Assembly (NCBI RefSeq): GCF_002836775.1
Contig: NZ_PJAQ01000017.1
Location: 434,001-498,000, forward strand
Origin: Colwellia sp. 12G3
GTDB lineage: Bacteria; Pseudomonadota; Gammaproteobacteria; Enterobacterales; Alteromonadaceae
Direction: 5' to 3'
Length of the DNA: 64,000 bases
Both the position numbers and the translations under genes were made by a program. Below, piece after piece: positions 45,917 to 55,910 of the stretch (position 1 is its first letter; each line of letters opens with the position of its first letter). The notes beneath the pieces were generated by a model. That model saw nothing but the letters and a program-made list of their open reading frames with translations. It ran no database searches and had not been told where the DNA came from.

Positions 45917-46465
45917 ATGCAAGTAGAAATTCAACATCATGAGTTTAATAAAAACTTGTTTTTTTATGACCTAGTGTCAAGTTTCTCCATCTCTTTATGC
46001 GGTTGTCCGGTAATCTTTGAAGAGGAAATAGAAGTATATAAAATGGCTAATCAAATATTGAGTTTTCCTGGTGCTTATTCTCAAACAAAGCACCTATCGC
46101 CATTCCAATTGAGAAAGCAAGCGCTTAGAGGTGATATAAACAAAAGCAAACATATCGTTTCGTGTTGCATGATGCTGGCTAATACTGCTTATGAGTCAGT
46201 AAAACAATATAATGATGGCTCTGAAGTTTTCGAATTCTTCAGACATATTCGTAATGCATCTTCCCACTTAAATGTTTTTCAATTCAATCACAAAGAGCCT
46301 GCTCACCCAGCACAATGGCGAGGTGCGATTATTGAGCATCAACAAAAGGGTGATAAAAATTCGCTTTTTGCTAAGCCTTGTTTTGGCCACTTTATCGGTG
46401 TGGCTGATTTACTTGATTTGTTAATGGATATTGAGCACAAGATAATTAAGCAACAAAATAAATAA
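45917..46465 (+). CDS. HEPN-like protein (RNxxxH motif), function unknown
   Basis: This 182-residue protein is predicted largely helical and contains R112-N-A-S-S-H117 in FFRHIRNASSHLNVF, matching the HEPN ribonuclease motif R-[N/D/H]-x(3-5)-H. The surrounding RHIRNA..H..FxF....P..WRG pattern recalls the pEK499_p136-type HEPN family. HEPN proteins are often RNases in toxin-antitoxin or anti-phage systems. No antitoxin-like gene is adjacent, and the flanks are carbohydrate genes. It lacks a strong ribosome-binding site. The motif is clearly visible; the function is inferred. Confidence 0.65.
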   Translation: MQVEIQHHEFNKNLFFYDLVSSFSISLCGCPVIFEEEIEVYKMANQILSFPGAYSQTKHLSPFQLRKQALRGDINKSKHIVSCCMMLANTAYESVKQYNDGSEVFEFFRHIRNASSHLNVFQFNHKEPAHPAQWRGAIIEHQQKGDKNSLFAKPCFGHFIGVADLLDLLMDIEHKIIKQQNK

Positions 46466-46491
46466 GTAAAGTGAACGCTAAAATACCTTAC

Positions 46492-46512
46492 TTAATGGTT
46501 AATGGTTAATGG
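46492..46512. repeat. Three tandem 7-bp repeats at the end of the binding-protein gene
   Basis: TTAATGG is repeated three times and abuts the TTAA of the minus-strand stop codon. Short simple repeat; no function assigned. Confidence 0.8.
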
Positions 46513-47385
46513 TTAATTTAAGAAGGAGTGAAATAAGGCTATTTTTTCTACCACTTGTTGAGTCTCTGATGACATAAAGCGGTTATTCAGTTTAAATACT
46601 TTTCTCTGTCCCAACTTGGCAGAAGCTAACATGTTTTTTGTTACAGGATGGCTATCAAATAGCTTTTTAAAACTTCCATTTTTTTCAGCTTTTCTTAGAC
46701 CTACTTCTATACGACTTTTAAGCTTTGGGTTGTCGTTACTTACAAAAAAATAATAAGGCGATGGGTAATGCAGTGCTAATGAAGATTCAACCTGTAAACC
46801 TTCAAAAATTTCCACTTCATTCCATGCCTCATGCAATGCTCTTGGCATATAATCAAAGCGGCCATGCTGCAACATATTAAATAAAGTTTTATGGCCTGGC
46901 CCGGTAATTAACCGATAATTATTATCGGTTAAAATTGTTGAGTCTGGCCAATCATACCCTTGTCCCGCAAAGAGTTTTTTAAGTTGTTTCGCTGTCTTAA
47001 TTTGAGAGAACTTATCTTGCTGGCCCTGCTTTATTAAAAATATACGATAACCACCTAACCCTCTTAGTAGCGGTATTCTGATAGGGTTTACTGCTATTTC
47101 ACGCTCTTTCGAGGTCATAGTCCAAGTAACACTCACGTTGCGATTATATTTAATCTCAACAAGTGAGCGACCCTGATACATTGGTTGAATCGCCTTTTGA
47201 AGCTGATATTCACCAAACTCCTCTTTAGAGCTTTCAAGAGCAAGTTTAAGTAAGGCGATATAGTACGCATCTTCTTTAAATTGCCCTTCATCGAACCAAG
47301 GATAATAAATAATATCTTTAGCTTGAGACACGCTGCTAACCGTGACAAAAAACAACATAAACAAAACAATATAACGACTACGCAT
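46513..47385 (-). CDS. Periplasmic substrate-binding-protein-like (type 2) protein
   Basis: I place the start at 47385 (MRSRYIVLFM), where GGAGG lies 8 bp upstream, giving 290 residues. A signal peptide (1-22, ending SQA) is followed by a two-lobed binding-protein fold of the SBP_bac_3 type: DIIYYPWFDEG, YQGRSLVEIKYNRNVSVTWTMTSKEREI and a late NDNPKLKSRIEVGLRKAEKNGSFKKLFD-like segment. No transporter permease is nearby. Stand-alone proteins of this kind in Alteromonadales often act as sensory or orphan receptors. Its link to the island's sugar metabolism is unproven. It faces away from the HEPN-like gene's end (convergent). Confidence 0.75.
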   Translation of the reverse strand: MRSRYIVLFMLFFVTVSSVSQAKDIIYYPWFDEGQFKEDAYYIALLKLALESSKEEFGEYQLQKAIQPMYQGRSLVEIKYNRNVSVTWTMTSKEREIAVNPIRIPLLRGLGGYRIFLIKQGQQDKFSQIKTAKQLKKLFAGQGYDWPDSTILTDNNYRLITGPGHKTLFNMLQHGRFDYMPRALHEAWNEVEIFEGLQVESSLALHYPSPYYFFVSNDNPKLKSRIEVGLRKAEKNGSFKKLFDSHPVTKNMLASAKLGQRKVFKLNNRFMSSETQQVVEKIALFHSFLN

Positions 47386-47492
47386 TACATAAACCTCCAT
47401 CAATTACTGAAATACATTACTGGCATAACTATGAACAATATTTGTTATGAGTTATGCCAGTTATACTTGATAGCATTACTAAGGTGGATTAT

Positions 47493-50069
47493 TTATTGAC
47501 AGTTAATCGTTGCATTTTTTGCTTTATTAGCTTGCAATTTCAATGTTGAAAATGACACAACACCTTGGCCTGCGGTGGTGATACCAAATGGCACAGTAAC
47601 TCGGCCAAAATTAACACCTTGTTTAACAAAGCAATTAAGATCAACGCTAAGCTCTTGCCATTCATGCATAGTAAAACCTTTTATTACTGCGCTGATATCA
47701 ACCGATTTTTGACAATCAGCTTCATCACAATGCATTTCAAGCATTATAGACTCACTAAATTCTTGGTCTTTACGCACCAGAACAGTTAACGCTGAATCGT
47801 TTTCGATATATTGACGTAAATCTTCAACAAAAGTACTTTGTAATCTCACTGAAGCAGATTCTTTACCAGTAAAGCTTAAGGTTCGAGCATCTTCTTGTAC
47901 ATCTTTATCCATGGTACTTAACGTAACACCCGGCAGTTCAACAACCGAACTAGATACACCAATCGCTTGCTCACCTGAAATAACATTTAGCGACCACGGC
48001 GCTTTTACCGCATGTTCAAATAACACCAAAGACTGCTCGGCATTAGCCGACTTTTCAACAACTACACTTAAATCATCAGGTAACGTATTGTCGTCACCAT
48101 ATTGCAGACCAAAACCATAAGGTAATAAAGGTGCATAATCTTCATCAAAGCGGTTTACAACGGCTTGTGTCGCCGATTTAGGCCAAGAGAAAGACAGCTT
48201 TCCTTTAAAGTTATGGTGAATTTCACCATCTGCTTTAGTGAATAATACATCACTTACGCCAACACCTTCACTACCTGGTAACCAAGCAGCAACGAATGCA
48301 TCAGACGCATTTAGCTCGGCGTTAACCCACATAGGACGACCAGAGATAAATACAGAAACAACTTTAATGCCTTCAGCTTTAAGCTTTTTAAGTAACGCTA
48401 AATCAGTTTTATTACCGCGTTGATAATCAAGATTGTCAATGTCACCTATACCTTCTGCGTAAGGTTGTTCACCAAACACAACAATAGCAACCTCTGGTTT
48501 TTGTGTATAAATGCCATCAACCGCTAATTCAATATTACCACCCGCACTGTTTACCACTTGCTTAAAGCCATCATAAATTGAACTGCCACCAGGGAAGTCA
48601 GAATTTACATTGCCAGTGCCTTGCCATGTTACCGACCAACCACCAGATTGTTGGCCTATATTGTCAGCTCCACTACCAGAAACTAGAACATTAGTGTTTG
48701 GTTTAATTGGTAAAATGTTGTTTTTATTTTTAAGTAAAACAAGTGATTCTCGTACTGCTTGACGCGCAACTTGGCGATGTTCGGCTGCACCAATGAGTTC
48801 AAGTTTTCCTGAGATAGCACGATTTTCAGGACTTGGCTTATCAAAGATGCCAGCTCTAAACTTCACCCGTAAAATACGGCTGACTGCATCATCAATACGT
48901 GACATTTTAATTTCACCCGACTTAACTTGACCAATGGTATTTTCATACAAAGGTTTCCAAGCATCGGTCGGCACCATAAATATATCTAGGCCAGCATTTA
49001 CGGTTTGACTACAACTCTCGTTTGTACAGCCTGGAATTTGGCCATGGCCATTCCAATCACCAACGACAAAGCCATCAAAGCCCATTTTTTCTTTTAATAC
49101 GTTGGTTATTAAATATTTATTGCCATGCAATTTTTCACCATGCCAACTATTAAATGATGCCATTACCGATTGCGCACCAGCCTCTAAGCCACCTACATAA
49201 CCTTGGGCATGAATATCAAATAATTCCTGTTCTGAAGAAAGGTTATTACCTTGATCATCTCCGCTCTCAGTACCACCATCACCTAAAAAGTGTTTGATAG
49301 TGGATATCACGCGTGAATCACCTAAGAAATCTTTATCTGCATGTCCTTGCAAACCTTTTACAATAGCCGCTGAATACTCACGAACTATCTCTGGGTCTTC
49401 TGAATAACCTTCATAAGTTCTGCCCCAGCGATCATCACGAACAACAGCAACCGTAGGTGCAAACACCCAATCGATACCTGTAACCATCACTTCGGTGGCA
49501 GTAACAGCAGCAATTTTTTCAATAAGTGCAGAGTTATTTGCAGCACCTAAACCAATGTTATGTGGAAACAAAGTGGCGCCTATAACATTGTTATGACCAT
49601 GTACGGCATCGGTGCCCCAGATAGTAGGAATACTATTGCCATCCAAGCTGTCATCAACTGATGCTTGATACATAGCTTCAGCTAATTTGATCCAATCAGC
49701 GGGTGTTGCATGTTTATCATTGTTAGGAAAAGCGCCACCACCATTTAAATATGAGCCAAAGCCATATTTACGCATATCTTCAACAGTAATATCGCGTATT
49801 TCTGGTTGGATCATCTGCGCAACTTTTTGTTCAAGTGTCATAGTGGCTAATAATGACGCCACTTTAGCTTCAATCTCTGCATCCGGCTTTACGGCAATAT
49901 CAAGTACAGGCCAGATATCAATATTCGATGAAGCTGCTGGTTGTGATACTGATTCAACGGTCGCCTCAGCTGTTTCCGAAGAGGCTTGTTTTTGAGCATT
50001 ACAACCCACAATGAGTGACGACATCGCCAGATAAAGCATACTGGTCTTAATTGATTTATTTTTTATCAT
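47493..50069 (-). CDS. Lipoprotein GH3 beta-glucosidase with ExoP-type C-terminal domain
   Basis: This 858-residue protein has lipobox IVGC (Cys23), a GH3 TIM barrel (about 60-400) with nucleophile D338 in FVVGDWNGHG, KHFLGDGGT, GYSEDP and the second alpha/beta domain (about 440-660), then a galactose-binding-like ExoP domain (about 700-858). ExoP-type GH3 enzymes are exo-beta-1,3/1,4-glucanases that release glucose from cello- or laminari-oligosaccharides. Its position after the sugar MFS gene on the same strand, with no operator of its own, suggests a two-gene operon controlled from the LacI-type site at 51660. Confidence 0.92.
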   Translation of the reverse strand: MIKNKSIKTSMLYLAMSSLIVGCNAQKQASSETAEATVESVSQPAASSNIDIWPVLDIAVKPDAEIEAKVASLLATMTLEQKVAQMIQPEIRDITVEDMRKYGFGSYLNGGGAFPNNDKHATPADWIKLAEAMYQASVDDSLDGNSIPTIWGTDAVHGHNNVIGATLFPHNIGLGAANNSALIEKIAAVTATEVMVTGIDWVFAPTVAVVRDDRWGRTYEGYSEDPEIVREYSAAIVKGLQGHADKDFLGDSRVISTIKHFLGDGGTESGDDQGNNLSSEQELFDIHAQGYVGGLEAGAQSVMASFNSWHGEKLHGNKYLITNVLKEKMGFDGFVVGDWNGHGQIPGCTNESCSQTVNAGLDIFMVPTDAWKPLYENTIGQVKSGEIKMSRIDDAVSRILRVKFRAGIFDKPSPENRAISGKLELIGAAEHRQVARQAVRESLVLLKNKNNILPIKPNTNVLVSGSGADNIGQQSGGWSVTWQGTGNVNSDFPGGSSIYDGFKQVVNSAGGNIELAVDGIYTQKPEVAIVVFGEQPYAEGIGDIDNLDYQRGNKTDLALLKKLKAEGIKVVSVFISGRPMWVNAELNASDAFVAAWLPGSEGVGVSDVLFTKADGEIHHNFKGKLSFSWPKSATQAVVNRFDEDYAPLLPYGFGLQYGDDNTLPDDLSVVVEKSANAEQSLVLFEHAVKAPWSLNVISGEQAIGVSSSVVELPGVTLSTMDKDVQEDARTLSFTGKESASVRLQSTFVEDLRQYIENDSALTVLVRKDQEFSESIMLEMHCDEADCQKSVDISAVIKGFTMHEWQELSVDLNCFVKQGVNFGRVTVPFGITTAGQGVVSFSTLKLQANKAKNATINCQ

Positions 50070-50196
50070 AGTTTTACTTCTTGTTTTTATTGATTATATA
50101 TATTAATTGTTAATTTATATCGTTGCTTTTTATAGCTAACTTTTTATTGTTAGCTTCTTATAAATATTAACGAGGGTACTTCTGATAACCCTGCAG

Positions 50197-51468
50197 TTAT
50201 TTGGCTATCGATTTTACTTTGCTGCCTGAAAGACCGTAATAAGCAATAAAAACATAGCAAACAATAGGTAATAAAAGTGCAGGTTGTATACCTACACTAT
50301 CCACTAAAAACCCTTGCATCAGTGGAATAATAGCGCCACCAACAATAGCTAAACATAAAATTCCTGAGCCTTGGCTGGTATGTTTACCTAGGCCGTTAAT
50401 CGCTAAACTAAATATCGTTGGAAACATAATTGAATTACATAAACCAACTAATAAAATGGCTACCATAGCAACTGTGCCTGAAGTGAATACAGCAGTTAAA
50501 ACTAATACAATAGCGACACTCGCGTTGAACAATAACGCCTTACCGCCTGCAATTTTTTGCATAACAGCCGCGCCAATAAAACGACCGACCATAGCGCCAC
50601 CAAAATAATAAGCGATATATTTTGCGGCTTTAGATTCTTCTAACCCGGCAATACTAGGTTCAGCTAAAAAGCTCACTAACAAACTACCAATTGAAACTTC
50701 AGCACCAACATAAACAAAAATACCAACAGCGCCTAAAACCAAATGGCGATATTGCCATGCACTTCCTTCAATTTCCGTAACGTTTTTTTCTTCAGTGCTA
50801 TCATCAGATACAGATAAGTTAGGTAATTTTAACCAAGCAAAAACGGCAGCAAGCACTAACAACATAGCCGCAAGTAAAACGTAAGGCATTTGTACAGATT
50901 CTGCAGATGCTTGTTCAGAAATAGCACCCGCGGCTTCATTTAAGATCAAATAAGCACCAAAGAATGGTGCTACGGTTGTACCCAAGGCATTAAAAGCTTG
51001 TGTCATGGTTAAACGGGATGAAGCTGTTTTTGCATCGCCTAACAAACTAACATAAGGGTTTGCTGAAACTTGTAATAAGGTAATGCCACTGGCAAGAATA
51101 AATAATGCCATTAAAAATACAGGGTAGCTGTGCATACTTGCTGCAGGATAAAAGCATAAACAACCGGTGGCAGCTATCACTAATCCCAAGACAATCCCTT
51201 TTTGATAGCCTAATTTTTTAACAATTGCACCTGCGGGTAGTGACACGATGAAATAGGCACCAAAGAAGCAAAACTGTACTAACATGGCTTGAGCATAGGT
51301 TAAATTAAACACACCTTTTAAGTGCGGAATTAAAATGTCGTTTAAACAAGTAATAAACCCCCACATAAAAAATAATGACGTTAGCGACGTTAATGCAAAT
51401 GTATAATTATTAGCTGGCTGCATTTCACCCACTTGCTCGAAAGTACCTGAATTTGACTGCATTGACAT
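50197..51468 (-). CDS. Sugar MFS transporter (FucP/GluP-like)
   Basis: This 423-residue inner-membrane carrier has about 12 hydrophobic segments and features of the fucose/glucose-galactose symporter family: [24 protein letters not shown] at the start, [23 protein letters not shown] in the first half and [23 protein letters not shown] near the end. It should import a monosaccharide, most likely glucose released by the periplasmic GH3 encoded immediately downstream, by proton or sodium symport. The start lies about 190 bp from a LacI-type operator shared with the divergent GH1 gene. Confidence 0.88.
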   Translation of the reverse strand: MSMQSNSGTFEQVGEMQPANNYTFALTSLTSLFFMWGFITCLNDILIPHLKGVFNLTYAQAMLVQFCFFGAYFIVSLPAGAIVKKLGYQKGIVLGLVIAATGCLCFYPAASMHSYPVFLMALFILASGITLLQVSANPYVSLLGDAKTASSRLTMTQAFNALGTTVAPFFGAYLILNEAAGAISEQASAESVQMPYVLLAAMLLVLAAVFAWLKLPNLSVSDDSTEEKNVTEIEGSAWQYRHLVLGAVGIFVYVGAEVSIGSLLVSFLAEPSIAGLEESKAAKYIAYYFGGAMVGRFIGAAVMQKIAGGKALLFNASVAIVLVLTAVFTSGTVAMVAILLVGLCNSIMFPTIFSLAINGLGKHTSQGSGILCLAIVGGAIIPLMQGFLVDSVGIQPALLLPIVCYVFIAYYGLSGSKVKSIAK

Positions 51469-51789
51469 AATTTACCTCTTAAAATTATTTTATTATTAGT
51501 TATTAACGCATTTTAGTCTGAGCAAAATATTGACTATTACATTAATTAGAAAACACTTACCTACGAGTGATTAAGTACCAATTTTCAATAACTTAATTAT
51601 ATTTAATTTAAAACTAAGTGAAAGTGGTTGACCTAAGTCATAGAAAGCTCTAATCTAAATGTAAGCGCTTACATGGTTGCATTAAAGAACATCTAGATAC
51701 TTTTATCAACCTTTTTATAAACGCTACATAAAAATAAAATACAGATAATCGCCAAGTTAACTTGGCTTACAGAAATAGGTAACTCATTC
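51469..51789. other. Divergent promoter region of the MFS-GH3 and GH1 operons
   Basis: This 321-bp AT-rich gap has no ORF. It contains one perfect LacI-type operator (51660-51673), placed to control both directions. Confidence 0.7.
51660..51673. promoter_or_regulatory. LacI-type operator between MFS and GH1 genes
   Basis: Perfect palindrome TGTAAGCGCTTACA (ATGTAAGCGCTTACAT when extended), 116 bp before the GH1 start and 191 bp before the MFS start. Confidence 0.88.
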
Positions 51790-53121
51790 ATGACTGTCAA
51801 ACTTACTCTACCCGCCCAATCTAAAATGTTATCAAAAGATTTCATCTATGGTGTAGCAACGGCTTCATTTCAAATTGAGGGTGGCAAAGACGCAAGACTT
51901 CCATGCATTTGGGATACTTTTTGTAATACACCCAATAAAATTATTGATGGCTCAAATGGTGAAGTGGCGTGTGATCATTTTAATCTTTGGCAAGACGATG
52001 TTGAGCTAATTGATTCATTGGGGGTTGATGCTTATCGATTATCTATTTCATGGCCACGTGTAATAACCGAATCTGGTGAGTTAAATCAGGCTGGTGTTAA
52101 TTATTATCTAAATATTTTAGATAGATTGAAATCTAAGAATATTAAAGCGTTTGTCACCCTTTATCATTGGGACTTACCTCAACACCTTGAAGATAAAGGT
52201 GGCTGGTTAAATAGAGAAACGGCTTATAAATTTCAAAACTATGCAGACCTAATTTCAAAAGTTTTTGGTGATAGAGTTTATGCCTATGCAACACTAAATG
52301 AACCTTTTTGTAGTGCCTTTTTAGGTTACGAAGCCGGCGTTCATGCACCTGGGATTGTTGGTAAAGAATTTGGTAAAAAGGCTGCGCATCATTTATTACT
52401 TGCCCACGGTTTGGCCATGCAAGTATTAGCAAAAAATAGCCCAAGTAGCCAAAATGGTATCGTGCTAAATTTTACTCCTTGCTACCCAGAGTCTGATTCA
52501 GCAGCCGATATAAAAGCAACTTCATTTGCCGATGATTATTTCAACCAGTGGTATATTAAACCTTTATTTGACGGTGATTATCCTGAAATAATGGCTGAAC
52601 TGCCTAAAGAAAATCATCCAGAAATTCTTGAAGGTGATATGGCTATCATTTCACATCACATTGATTTCTTAGGGGTCAATTTTTATACCCGTGCAATTTA
52701 TCGTGCCGATGCTGAAGAACACTTTTTGCAAATTAAGCCACCTGCGCCTCGTACCGATATTGGCTGGGAGATTTATCCAAAAGCGTTTACTGAGTTATTA
52801 GTATCACTCAATGACAAGTATGTACTTCCTCCTGTTTACATCACAGAAAATGGTGCCGCAATGGCTGATAAACTGGTTGATGGTGTTATTAATGATTTAG
52901 ATCGTATAGATTATTACCACAACCACCTGAATGCAGTGAATGATGCAATTGTGCAAGGTGTACAAGTGAATGGCTATTTCGCCTGGAGTTTAATGGACAA
53001 CTTTGAATGGGCAGAGGGTTACTTAAAACGCTTTGGTATCGTTTATGTTGATTATGATAGTCAAGTAAGAACGATTAAAGCCAGTGGACTTGCTTATAAA
53101 GCATTAATAACCAATAGATAA
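51790..53121 (+). CDS. Cytoplasmic GH1 beta-glucosidase
   Basis: This 443-residue enzyme lacks a signal peptide and is a complete GH1 protein: FIYGVATASFQIEGG start, acid/base E171 in ATLNEPF, nucleophile E353 in YITENGA, and WSLMDNFEWAEGY for the glycone pocket. It should hydrolyse cellobiose or other beta-glucosides after transport. It begins an operon with a GPH symporter (33 bp), the LacI regulator and glucokinase. A LacI-type operator precedes it. Confidence 0.95.
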   Translation: MTVKLTLPAQSKMLSKDFIYGVATASFQIEGGKDARLPCIWDTFCNTPNKIIDGSNGEVACDHFNLWQDDVELIDSLGVDAYRLSISWPRVITESGELNQAGVNYYLNILDRLKSKNIKAFVTLYHWDLPQHLEDKGGWLNRETAYKFQNYADLISKVFGDRVYAYATLNEPFCSAFLGYEAGVHAPGIVGKEFGKKAAHHLLLAHGLAMQVLAKNSPSSQNGIVLNFTPCYPESDSAADIKATSFADDYFNQWYIKPLFDGDYPEIMAELPKENHPEILEGDMAIISHHIDFLGVNFYTRAIYRADAEEHFLQIKPPAPRTDIGWEIYPKAFTELLVSLNDKYVLPPVYITENGAAMADKLVDGVINDLDRIDYYHNHLNAVNDAIVQGVQVNGYFAWSLMDNFEWAEGYLKRFGIVYVDYDSQVRTIKASGLAYKALITNR

Positions 53122-53154
53122 AAATTAGTATTAATCTAAGCGATTGGAACCAAA

Positions 53155-54690
53155 ATGACTAAATTACCGTTTTATGAAAAAGTAGGTTACGCCATGGGCG
53201 ATGCCGCTGCTAACTTAGTGTGGCGTGGCGCTTTAGCTTACTTAGCAGTGTTTTATACCGATACGTTTGGTTTAACTGCCGCAGCTGCCGCTATGCTTTT
53301 TTTAGTCGTTCGTTTATCCGATGGTGTCACTGATATCATCATGGGAATGATAGCTGACAGAACCAATACTAAATGGGGTAAATTTCGCCCTTGGATATTA
53401 TGGTCAACTCCCTTTTTAGCCATATTTATGGTGTTATCTTTCACCACCCCTGATTTAAGTTATACCGGCAAGCTTATTTACGCCTATGTCACTTATATTG
53501 GTTTAACCCTTGCTTACACACTTAATAACGTGCCCTATTCAGCGTTGATGGGCGTAATGACACCAAGCGATACCGAACGTACCAGTTTATCAGGTTTTCG
53601 TTTCGCTGGTGCCTTTGCAGGTGGTTTGTTAGTGATGGGTTTTTTACCTGATTTAGTCGCTTATTTTGGTGATGGCAATGATGCCATGGGCTATCAATAT
53701 TCCATGTATTTATTTGCCGCTATTTTAATTGTATTAATGGTGATAACTTTTGCTAGTACCCAAGAGCGTATTACCCCCGAAATAGACGAATCAGTGAGTT
53801 TAAAATCAGAATTAGGAGACTTACTTAAGAACTTACCTTTTATTATTTTACCGTTACTATCCGTGACTTTATTCTTCTATTATCGCGACATTTATAGTGG
53901 CCTATTTTTTATTGTGGTCATGGCTTCTATGTGGATACTAATTAAAGGATTAATTAAAAAATCGCCTGATGACATGAGCGGTACACAACGAGACATGGTT
54001 GATTTACTGACAAATAAACCTTGGTTAATATTACTCGGCATGGGTTTTTTAACCATGATGTTTAACGGTATAAAGTACGGCACTATTGCCTATTACTTTA
54101 AATACCAAGTAGGCGATGAACTCATGGCTGGACAATATTTTATCGCATTGTTGATGGTGTCTATTTTAGGCGCATTAGCCACTGGATATCTTTCGAAAAA
54201 ATTAGGTAAACGTAACTTATTTATTGTATCACTTATCCTCAGTGGCTTACTTACGGCTGGTTTTTATTGGGTACCTAAAGGTAATATTAGTGCCATCTTC
54301 ATTTTAGGATGTAGTGCTGAGTTTTTTGCCGCAATGATGCCAACACTATTCTTTACCATGTTAGGTGATTCAGCTGATTACTCTGAATGGAAAAATGGTC
54401 GTCGCGCTACGGGACTTATTTATTCTGCAGGCACGTTTGTCCAAAAAACGGGTGGTGGCTTTGCCGGTGCATTAGTATTAGTAGTGCTTGCAGGTTATGG
54501 CTACGACGGCATGGACAAAGCTACGGTCGAAGCGTCGTTACCTGGCATGCAATTACTGATGAGTTGGATACCCGCAGCTTTCGCTTTTTCTGGTGCTGCA
54601 TTAATGATTTTTTATCCCTTAACAAGTAAAGAAAATAAACAGATTGGTGATGAATTAATACAACGTAGAGCTAATTTAGTCAGCGTTTAA
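53155..54690 (+). CDS. GPH-family glycoside:cation symporter
   Basis: This 511-residue protein is a glycoside-pentoside-hexuronide (MelB-like) cation symporter with about 12 membrane segments. Landmarks are YAMGDAAANLVWRGALAYLAVFYTD at the start, RLSDGVTDIIMGMIADRTNTKWGKFRPW (loop 2-3 with the cation-site Asp) and the NNVPYSALMGVMTP loop. About 45 residues between 205 and 250 form an extra charged and hydrophobic insertion that lengthens it relative to MelB. Gene order after GH1 implies uptake of a beta-glucoside disaccharide such as cellobiose. Confidence 0.9.
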   Translation: MTKLPFYEKVGYAMGDAAANLVWRGALAYLAVFYTDTFGLTAAAAAMLFLVVRLSDGVTDIIMGMIADRTNTKWGKFRPWILWSTPFLAIFMVLSFTTPDLSYTGKLIYAYVTYIGLTLAYTLNNVPYSALMGVMTPSDTERTSLSGFRFAGAFAGGLLVMGFLPDLVAYFGDGNDAMGYQYSMYLFAAILIVLMVITFASTQERITPEIDESVSLKSELGDLLKNLPFIILPLLSVTLFFYYRDIYSGLFFIVVMASMWILIKGLIKKSPDDMSGTQRDMVDLLTNKPWLILLGMGFLTMMFNGIKYGTIAYYFKYQVGDELMAGQYFIALLMVSILGALATGYLSKKLGKRNLFIVSLILSGLLTAGFYWVPKGNISAIFILGCSAEFFAAMMPTLFFTMLGDSADYSEWKNGRRATGLIYSAGTFVQKTGGGFAGALVLVVLAGYGYDGMDKATVEASLPGMQLLMSWIPAAFAFSGAALMIFYPLTSKENKQIGDELIQRRANLVSV

Positions 54691-54710
54691 GTGTATTGAC
54701 TGCATTAGGT

Positions 54711-54732
54711 TAAACATACATCGGTATGTTTA
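54711..54732. other. Hairpin between the symporter and LacI genes
   Basis: TAAACATAC (54711-54719) and GTATGTTTA (54724-54732) form a perfect 9-bp stem with an ATCG loop. No T-run follows, so it may be an attenuator, a processing site or a weak terminator reducing read-through to the regulator gene. Confidence 0.55.
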
Positions 54733-54853
54733 ATAGATTATCTATCAAGCAGAATTAACACGGCTTCTAGTTAATCCATTGGTAAACATGCTAGAATTTT
54801 GCGGTTACAATTCAATATATTTTTACAACTAGATTGCTCTACTTAGGAATAAC

Positions 54854-55855
54854 ATGGCGACAATATACGAAGTTTCAACACTGGCAGGGGTTTCATTAGC
54901 AACCGTTTCTCGTGTGATAAATAAAAATTCACGCGTTAGCGATAAAACACGCCAAAAAGTTTTAGACGCGATGGCTGAACTTGGTTATCGTCCTAACTCT
55001 ATTGCCCAATCCCTTGCTTCTAACAGAAGTAATAGTGTTGGTATATTAGTCTCTGAATTACATGGTGCTTTCTTTGGTCAAATGATGGCAGGCATTGAGT
55101 CTGAATTAAGAGCTGCGGGTAAACATGTCATTATAACCACAGGTCACAGTGAAGAAGATAAAGAAAAGGACGGTATTGAGTTTCTAATTAGTAGAAATTG
55201 TGATGCTATTATCTTACATGTTGAAGCGGTAAGTGATGAATATCTTATTGAGCTATGTAAAGGCAGCACACCTATTTATTTAATGAGCCGTTACGTTGAT
55301 GAAATTAGTGATAATTGTATTAGTTTAAATAATGAATTAGGTGGCTTCCTTGCAACCCAGTCAGTGATAGAACAAGGACACACAAATATTGCTTATATTG
55401 CCGGACCACAATTTAAAGCCGATTCAAGAGACCGTTTGGCTGGTCATAAACGTGCACTGACTGAAAATAATATTGCTTTTAATAACGCATTATATTTTGA
55501 AGGGGATTTTAAAGAAACAGGCGGCAGTGATGGTTTAAAGCACTTCATCGCAAATAAACAAGCTTACAGTGCCTTAGTTTGTGCCAATGATGAAATGGCT
55601 TCTGGTGCTATAACTTATGCCAGAGAACAAGGGTTTTCCTTGCCAAACGATTTATCAATAATAGGCTTTGATAATATAAACTTTGCGAGACATACCTACC
55701 CTAAATTAACAACTATAGACAATCCGGTAAATTTAATGGGTCATATGGCCGCAAAGTTGGTGTTAAAAAACAATTATAAACAAAAGGACATAGCCATTAC
55801 CCACTATTTTGAACCAACACTGATAACCAGAGATTCAGTTATTGGCAAAACCTAA
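54854..55855 (+). CDS. LacI-family transcriptional regulator of the beta-glucan genes
   Basis: This 333-residue regulator has an N-terminal LacI helix-turn-helix (IYEVSTLAGVSLATVSRVIN, residues 4-23, with the hinge SIAQSLASNRSN at about 51-62) and a periplasmic-binding-like effector domain (about 63-330). LacI proteins with this helix bind palindromes with a central CG such as TGTAAGCGCTTACA, five copies of which occur in this island. The effector is probably glucose or a beta-glucoside. Lying between symporter and glucokinase genes, it is likely autoregulated as part of the GH1 operon, although a hairpin precedes it. Confidence 0.9.
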   Translation: MATIYEVSTLAGVSLATVSRVINKNSRVSDKTRQKVLDAMAELGYRPNSIAQSLASNRSNSVGILVSELHGAFFGQMMAGIESELRAAGKHVIITTGHSEEDKEKDGIEFLISRNCDAIILHVEAVSDEYLIELCKGSTPIYLMSRYVDEISDNCISLNNELGGFLATQSVIEQGHTNIAYIAGPQFKADSRDRLAGHKRALTENNIAFNNALYFEGDFKETGGSDGLKHFIANKQAYSALVCANDEMASGAITYAREQGFSLPNDLSIIGFDNINFARHTYPKLTTIDNPVNLMGHMAAKLVLKNNYKQKDIAITHYFEPTLITRDSVIGKT

Positions 55856-55910
55856 CGCAACGGCTAGTAAAATTTAATATATTCCCATTGAACGAAAAGT
55901 AATAGAGAAG

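Noticed and set aside
46492..46512. Triple 7-bp repeat as a regulatory element
   Set aside because: It lies at the 3' end of a gene between convergent genes and overlaps a stop codon; nothing indicates function beyond simple slippage.
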